From the NCBI RefSeq assembly GCF_000218685.1, contig NW_006763293.1:1919968-1983967 (forward strand): 64,000 nt of DNA, read 5' to 3'. Position numbers and translations under genes: made by a program. The DNA is from Serpula lacrymans var. lacrymans S7.9. Its lineage: Eukaryota > Basidiomycota > Agaricomycetes > Boletales > Serpulaceae. Shown piece by piece: positions 55,324 to 64,000 of the stretch (within the stretch, counting starts at the first letter, position 1; each line of letters opens with the position of its first letter). A model generated the notes under the pieces. That model saw nothing but the letters and a program-made list of their open reading frames with translations. It was not told the origin of the DNA and searched no databases.

Positions 55324-56965
55324 ATGTTTATCTCAGATTCGGTATCCGTCTTTGCGGAAGGAACGTACGAGGAACAGGTGCATTTCTTCACAAATATCCC
55401 AACGATGGTTGCTAAACATCTAGATTGCAGATACATGAGCTTGTAGATTATATTGCTCGAAACCGCTCTGAAGAGGATCGCACTGCATTAACTCAGTCAT
55501 TTCAGCAGCTTTTGAAGACGGACGAAGGTGCAAAATCTTTGGATGAAGATGATGACAGGAAGCGCACAATTTTCTCTGCGGTGCTGAATGAAGTGAAAGG
55601 TCTAGGGGACGGAAATGAGAAAGGTGCGTTCTTTGTGCGAAACAACCTTTCTACATTACTGAAGCTGTTCGCGCAGAAATTGAGGGCTTCTTCAACCTAT
55701 TATATTCTCATCTATTCTCGCTCTGGGATTCTGAATTGGATGGGGCGAGGAAACATGTAACAACGCTCCTTAGGATCATCTCATCTTCAACATCAGAAAA
55801 CCCTGCACCGAAATATCGCATGTATGACGTTTAACTTTCATTTTTCTAGAGCTACACATACTCATATGTTATTTCAGATTGTCTAATCTGTTCAACGCTA
55901 CACCACGTTCATCGGCTCTACGCCTTCCAATCTACACTACTTTGCTCCAGATCGCCACTTCGAACGGCAATCTAGACATATTATGCCTTTCGAAGAAGGA
56001 TGTAGAACAGTGGTTGCAGCAATGGAATATATCTGCCGAAGAGAAGAGCGAGTTCCTCAAAAGTATAATAGATGCACTGACAAAATCTGGGCAGCAGTGA
56101 GTCTTTTAGTACTCTCCCAGCTTAGCTTCCATCCTTACATATTTTGATTATGAAGGGAGGCTGCTTATGAATACACTCTGCCTTATCTCGTATCTCTGCC
56201 ACCATCATCGCCCTCAAGCCAACAAGCAGCAGTCGATGCAATTGCTACAGCGCTTCGTTTACCTTCCATTTTCGACTTTGACTCGCTCTTCAAACTCGAT
56301 GCGGTGGTTGCCGCAAAGGATCACGAACTGTTTGGCCTCCTTCACATATTCCTCAGCGAAGGCTTAACAGAGTTCAATACTTGGGTTGAAAGTCACGCCG
56401 AAGGGATTACAAAATATAGTACGCTTTGAGTTATGTCGGAAGGCAAAAACGGAATGGACTGATGTTATGCATAGATTTGGAGAAAAGCCAGCTGGAGCGT
56501 AAAATCAGGCTTCTAACGTTCGCATCACTTGGGTTCGACAATATCGGACGTGATCTTTCATATGCCCAGATTGCTTCCACTTTACAAATTGACCCTACGG
56601 AAGTGGAGAAATGGTCTATCGACGGTATTGGTTCTGATTTTGTGTCACAGTCACCCTCATCTTACACTCATTTATTACTAGTCATTCGCACCGGCTTGCT
56701 CTCTGGAAAACTATCGCAGACTGCGAAAACTTTGTATGTCACAAGGTCTACAGCACGCACGTTCCAGCGTGAACAATGGGAGGTGCTTGAGAAACGCCTT
56801 GCGAGCTATAAAGCGGATCTCGCAGGTGTCCTTGATGTAGTCATCGCCGCCCGGAGACGGCATAATGGCAATGTTGTTTCAGCACTACAACAAGTATCTG
56901 AGGGAGGTAATCTTGATATAGCTGCAGTGCATGGGGTTGTTGCTGCTACTGCCGCAGCTGCTTAA
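55324..56965 (+). CDS. EIF3M: Translation initiation factor eIF3 subunit M
   Basis: Seven exons: 55324-55377, 55431-55623, 55677-55821, 55878-56096, 56156-56418, 56475-56624 and 56682-56965, 435 aa. The start is MFISDSVSVFAEGTYEEQ. Helical repeats include ILSNLFNATPRSSALRLPIY, SVFDFDS-type IFDFDSLFKLDAV and ELFGLLHIFLSEGLTEF. The PCI domain lies at about residues 270-385: RKIRLLTFASLGFDNIGRDL and YAQIASTLQIDPTEVEKW, with the winged-helix part LSQTAKTLYVTRSTARTF. The tail is Ala-rich. eIF3m is part of the eIF3 octamer core, which recruits mRNA to the 40S subunit. It is convergent with the DUF2009 gene, 275 bp away. Confidence 0.93.
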
Positions 56966-57240
56966 ATCTGGCGAATTTGGGTGGAGAATCTGCGAAGGAA
57001 TGATAGCTGTACACAAATACATTAAATATTGTTTACACCATGCTTCATCACAAGGCGCAGATTTTTGCGTAATGTTCATTAATCGCGATTAGCGAGAAAA
57101 TTTCATGACCCAAATATGTCAGTCTTGAAGCTTCAAGCTTAGAGTAGCATAGACATAGCCAGGAAAGACTCTTGCGATAATTTCCGAGAAAGTCTCGGAC
57201 AGAAGGGGCTTCTACGAAATAGATCCATGTCCTACATTCA

Positions 57241-59450
57241 TCACCATTCTCCATCAAAGCCGATGAATCCTACGAGATATCAGTCAGTCGTGACCGAATA
57301 TAGGAGAGCCAAAACTGACCTGTGAGTAAGAATACCGGGAAGTACCTCTTCTTCTCCAGCATCGCACACCAATTCCAAGCACTTGTCAACCGCCCGTCTA
57401 TGCAGCTCCCAGCATCGAAGAAATTATCAGCCCCTGAGCCATCAAACCCGTGGCGGAAGAAGTCGCTCAGAATCTCACGAATACAATTCTCGGTGGATCC
57501 AAACTCATCCTCAATGTAAGAGCGCAAAGCCGGTTTTTCTGCGAGAGCTGGTATTTGTGACAGAGCGTTACAGATGGGAAGAAGAATGCGGTATATCTGG
57601 GAGTATTTGTCTATACGTTGTATTAGAATCCCGTCGAGACAACGATCAGATAATTACGTACCAATGAACATAAGGGCGTTGGGGACATTGTGATCGCCCA
57701 TGTGAATAACGGAAGATCCGACCCATGAGCCGACACTTTTTTGGGCGCGATGAAGTATGGCATGCATCATACGTGATGTTTTAGGTGCTGCCTGGACACG
57801 ATTGAGACCCTGACCAGTGTCACGCAGACGGTAAGGAACATTTTCGGCGAGCAGATCTTGCTCAGCTAACGACCAAAGACGGAACATATCTACACAGCAA
57901 CTTCAGCGTCATGTTGGTAATGGCCGGAAAAATGCACACCATGTAGGATCTCTCGCCATAGAGTCAAACTTTGCAAGACATATGCGTATTGCTTAGAGTG
58001 ATCGTGGCTCAGCCTTGCCCCTCCTTTCCCACTGCGGATAGCCAGACTACTTTTAGGATCGCTCGCTTTTGTAGCATGGAAATACTCCTTCAAGTAGACT
58101 ATCATACGCTCACATGGGTCACGATTTGTCCGCAAGAAGGCATGGTTATCACCAATGCTGTACAAACATTGGCATACGTTTTCCTGGGAGAGGCCCCCAA
58201 GTTGATATTTTGAAGATAACACCTCGATAGCACGCTCTTTACTTTTGATATCTTTTTGTATGTCTCGTCGGGATCGGCCTTCAGAGTAGATTTCTTTTGT
58301 TGCAACTGATATCAGATCATCGCGGAGAAGCCCCAGCGCTCCATGTTCTTCCAAGACGTTGTGTACAGTCCTGATAGGTTTGACACAGGAAAAGTTGAGC
58401 ATGTCTTGGACCTCTGAACTTTGACTGTCCTAAGGGGGAAAGTTGGCAAGAAATGTATGTGCAAGAATCAAATCACCAACCTGTAAAAGGTATATAAGTT
58501 TTCCATACGTAGTCCGCATCTTGTCAGGGTTCATGATCTTATGCCGTCTCCCAAGCTCAAAGATTTGTTGATAAAACTCTGCATTCGCCTGGAAGTCACG
58601 GTCCGTGAAAAGCTCCTGGCCTTTTTTATAGTCGGCAGAGAGGAGCAACCCAGAGAGAATGGCACATAGCTCGCGAATTTGCTGTACTATGCGTTTCGCT
58701 TTAGACAGCCCGAAGCCAAGCGTGTCGATCTTATCTGTGTATTCAGAGACCTGCAGAGCGGCATCGAGGAGACGAAGGAATTTACGTTCGTTGATAGTTA
58801 GTCGAAGTGGTATGTATTTCGAGCGCTCGATAAACCACTCGCCCACACTTGTGCCTACGGCTGGCTGTGCGCCTGTTACTTCGATTGACGGTCCTGCGAT
58901 AACAAGATCCAGCCCATCGTCAGAATTGTCCATCTCTACATCATCACTGTCCTAAAATATTTCATGAGCATGACGATGGAAAAGGAAGACAGTGACTCAC
59001 TTCGTCATCGGAGTCCTTTCCATTTACTCTGGTCACGATAGCGCCGTTGCCATTTTTCGCCTTCTTTTCAGGTTGGCCCTCCAGAGGTTTCGTAGCATGC
59101 CTCTTTCTCGAGCCTTTTCTGTGCTGAGCAGCGAAACAGACTTCGCAATAGTTATCAGAACATGTTTCGCATGTAACTTGAGCAGGTTGATCTAAATCAG
59201 CATCACATATATCCTGATCAGTATCGGGGGCAATCGCAACGTTAAAGTAGGCACCTTCGCATTCTACACAAAACCCTTCTTGCACTGGCTTCTCGGCGCT
59301 CTCTTCGTCCCATCCCCCCAAAGGCGTAATTCCCTCTTGCTGCTTAAGTCCAGGATGTTCTAAGGATTCATGGTTTTCTCCCAGGATGTTTTCTAGCGAG
59401 AAGGTGTTGGCCTTCTCATTGCTGTCTACAGAAGATACATTTTCGACCAT
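57241..59450 (-). CDS. DUF2009 (UPF0652) protein with B-box-like zinc site
   Basis: Six exons: 59450-59001, 58951-58481, 58429-57940, 57889-57662, 57610-57320 and 57269-57241, 652 aa. The ATG at 59450 (MVENVSS) is used. Residues ~65-135 hold a Cys/His cluster (GFCVECEGAYF, CETCSDNYCEVCFAAQHRKG) resembling a B-box zinc site. The rest is the DUF2009 core: NPDKMRTTYGKLIYLLQ, SCVKPIRTVHNVLEEHGALG, CLYSIGDNHAFLRTNRDPCE, GKGGARLSHDHSKQYAYVLQ, RLRDTGQGLNRVQAAPKTSR and SWVGSSVIHMGDHNVPNALM. The family is very conserved in fungi, plants and protists, but its molecular role is not established. The last coding exon is just 29 nt. The second intron uses GTTGGT. Confidence 0.92.
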
Positions 59451-59756
59451 TTTGGTATTAGAATGAACCACGAGTGCAGGCCAACCAGGTAAATAGAAGT
59501 GGTGTCAAAATGAGGTGAAAATAAGTGCTGAAATGGGCGTGTGGATAGTATGCGTACGTATTTCGTATTTGCGCCTGCCACAATCCACGAGGCATCATGC
59601 ATCATGATGCTACGCCCATGCGCAGAAAGGGAACATAAGGAGAACACGAATGCATTCGACATAGCAAAAAGTCCAGATATGCAATTACTAATTTTAATAT
59701 ACAAGCAAGATCATGGAGTATATCACGCTGTCCGTGGCGCAAAGAATCTGTCCAGG

Positions 59757-61364
59757 TCATGAGCCCACACGTTGGACAGATGGGGTATTCCAAGCCTCAT
59801 TCAACAGATCCTTCTTCTCCTCAAGTCGTCTACCAGTCCATTCTTCTTCACCCACCCTAGTAGCCCAGTCATCCGTTTCCCATGAAGAATCCTCCTGTTC
59901 TGGTGTATCTTCGACTGTAGCAGCGTCTTCAATGGGTGCAGGTGCAACAGTCGAGTGAGGCTGTACCGAGTGACTAGAAAGACGCAGAGCTGAAGGATCC
60001 GGTGAGTTGATTGCAGGTTGATGAGGTAGACGAATTTGTAAGGGAGGAGGAGGAGATCGTTTATATTTGTGGCGTGATTTCGAGGAGGCTCCAGTCCGTC
60101 TTGATGAAAGTGAGCTCCCTGCACTGCTGGGCGGGTACTCGTGTTTCGAGAGCACATTTACATTGTTTTTGATCTCGATGGGAGTAGCTGAACCACTGGG
60201 AATTGACTTATTCTCTTCTGACCCTATGATCGTCGATTTATCTCCATCCGATGGGGAACGAGAATATGAAGGTCGAACGGCACTCTCTACATCGTGGTGT
60301 AAATGGCCAGAAGCGTCGTCGTCGTCGTCTTCATCAGAAGACGCACCAAAGAGAGGTTCTCGATCTCGATTGTCGTGGGAGTTACGAGGTGTATCCGTAG
60401 GCAAGATAACGGAACTGGACGATGCTTTCACGATAGAATCTATAAGCCAGAACTGAAGTATATTCATGAATATTGGAAAAAGGCCCATCGTGCTAAAATC
60501 GTTTTAGACGTCAAAGTAACAGTGATTTTGAGAAAGAAAACATACAAAATGACCTGGAATGCTTCACCATCACCGACATTGGTCCAACTCAAAAGCCAAT
60601 CGCCAACCTCGGCGATACCGGGCCAGGCTGCGAATAATGCAACAACGGACAGCTTCATAGTGGTTAACGCCAAAACGTATACAGCGGCTTGGCGTGCCCA
60701 GAATGCCATGGAAGGTGGAGAACCGTATTTACCTGACTCAAAGCCCTTGAGATGAAGAGTCGCCGTCAACAGGTAGTTCAGGAGGTGTAAAATGAAATAG
60801 AGCAATGCAACGCCTTTGTGAGAAGATCAATAAACATTTTCACTCGTTTATCGTGTTAAGACTCACCAAAAGTAGTATCTATTAGAATATTGAGAAAATA
60901 GTATACACAAGCATTTCCAGAGGAGTGGTGTGAGCCAATATCAGAGATGAAGACATTGACGCCATGAACAAACATCTGTCCGACAATCTGTTTCGATACA
61001 TCAAAAAGCCTACAGAGAGATGAAAAATCGAGTCCGCACAAGGTATGAATCGAAAAGAGTGAGTTGCGTAGACATCCATGCGACTAAAACTTACCATATT
61101 CGCCACGGTCGCTTTGAAGTTTCTCTATGTCTTTTGTAAACCAAAGAAAGGATAACTAAAACGCCCATGAGCGCTTGCACTATCTATTTGAACATGCGTT
61201 GATGAGGCTGACTGCTGAACGATAAAGAAGCGTTCACTTACCAAAGCCGTGGGGCCCAGGAGGCGACATGACCGATCTACAGGATAGTCTTCGAATGGAG
61301 GTTCAACTTCTGATGTATTTTCATCGAATGCTGGTGATATTGTTGCGCGAAATATAGGAAACAT
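59757..61364 (-). CDS. STIMATE/TMEM110-like membrane protein
   Basis: Five exons: 61364-61242, 61183-61095, 61009-60867, 60813-60546 and 60492-59757, 452 aa. Family blocks are RLLGPTALIVQALMGVLVIL, RPWRIWLFDVSKQIVGQMFV HG, NACVYYFLNILIDTTFG, SPPSMAFWARQAAVYVLAL and MGLFPIFMNILQFWLIDSIV. About five membrane segments fall in residues 35-240, then an Asp/Ser/Arg-rich cytosolic tail of ~200 residues ending TGRRLEEKKDLLNEAWNTPS. Yeast relatives sit in the vacuolar membrane, and animal STIMATE tethers ER to plasma membrane for store-operated calcium entry. Which applies here is not known. A 306-bp gap (59451-59756) separates it from DUF2009 and shows no gene. Confidence 0.88.
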
Positions 61365-61605
61365 TGTGAATCGCAACTGGGCTGACCTGGTCAGCTCCAA
61401 GCAACCGTGACGACCAGAACAGAACTCACTAACGTATTGACTGGCCGCTTACTTAAGCGCCCGTACCGACCTGCTGTATCTGGATTACGGCAGCGGAAAC
61501 GTACATTGTCATACAACAGCCACTGACTACGGACACGCACGACCACGACCACGACATTGCAGATATACCATAAAACCACACTGAGAATATACATCTGTCT
61601 TCAAC
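61365..61605. promoter_or_regulatory. Divergent promoter, STIMATE / SEC18
   Basis: 241 bp between two starts. It includes CACGCACGACCACGACCACG (about 61534-61553), a GC-rich repeat, upstream of the SEC18 start. No TATA box. Confidence 0.45.

Positions 61606-64000
<2,395 letters not shown>

Overview
The window looks like one contig from an Agaricomycete (mushroom-forming basidiomycete). Genes are close together on both strands. They are cut by many short GT-AG introns, mostly 48-60 nt, with CTAAC/CTAAT-like branch sites. Typical basidiomycete families are present (HET, F-box, BTG/Tob, Barentsz-type EJC protein, sedolisin), and the repeats are LTR retrotransposons with 5-bp target duplications. 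Exon coordinates below were built by hand by matching GT-AG borders to reading-frame phase. Every multi-exon gene closes to an intact frame, but no transcript or homology search was available.

Layout. 1-6.3 kb is a gene-poor repeat island: a RecQ-like helicase relic, LTR copies of two families (A and B) and an inverted-repeat element. 6.4-17.0 kb is a genic block: two homologous intronless membrane-protein genes in opposite orientation (6375-7679 minus, 15661-17025 plus) bracket an F-box gene and a large membrane protein. 17.2-24.9 kb is a three-level transposon nest. A Ty3/gypsy pol relic (minus strand) was entered by a 6.6-kb Ty1/copia element and separately by a family C solo LTR. The copia element was then entered by four family A LTRs and one family B LTR. 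In the gypsy relic, removing the copia element, or the family C LTR, plus one target-site copy restores the reading frame, which fixes those boundaries to the base. 25-28.5 kb is AT-rich and unassigned.

28.8-64 kb is mostly housekeeping: BTG/Tob protein, HET-domain protein, TEX1/THOC3 (TREX), epoxide-hydrolase-like enzyme, CASC3/Barentsz (EJC), TFIIB, RRS1, TIP41, dynein light intermediate chain, an unknown Ser/Pro-rich protein, TLS1/C9orf78, an unknown protein with a repeated SER[IM]Y motif, a secreted sedolisin, eIF3m, a DUF2009 protein, a STIMATE-like membrane protein and the 5' part of SEC18/NSF, cut by the window end.

Several of these genes act on RNA and translation (TEX1, CASC3, TLS1, TFIIB, RRS1, eIF3m), but they are independently transcribed neighbours, not an operon. 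No rRNA, tRNA or CRISPR array was seen. The least described parts are the paralogous membrane-protein pair, the 1144-aa membrane protein, the SER[IM]Y-repeat protein and the transposon nest.
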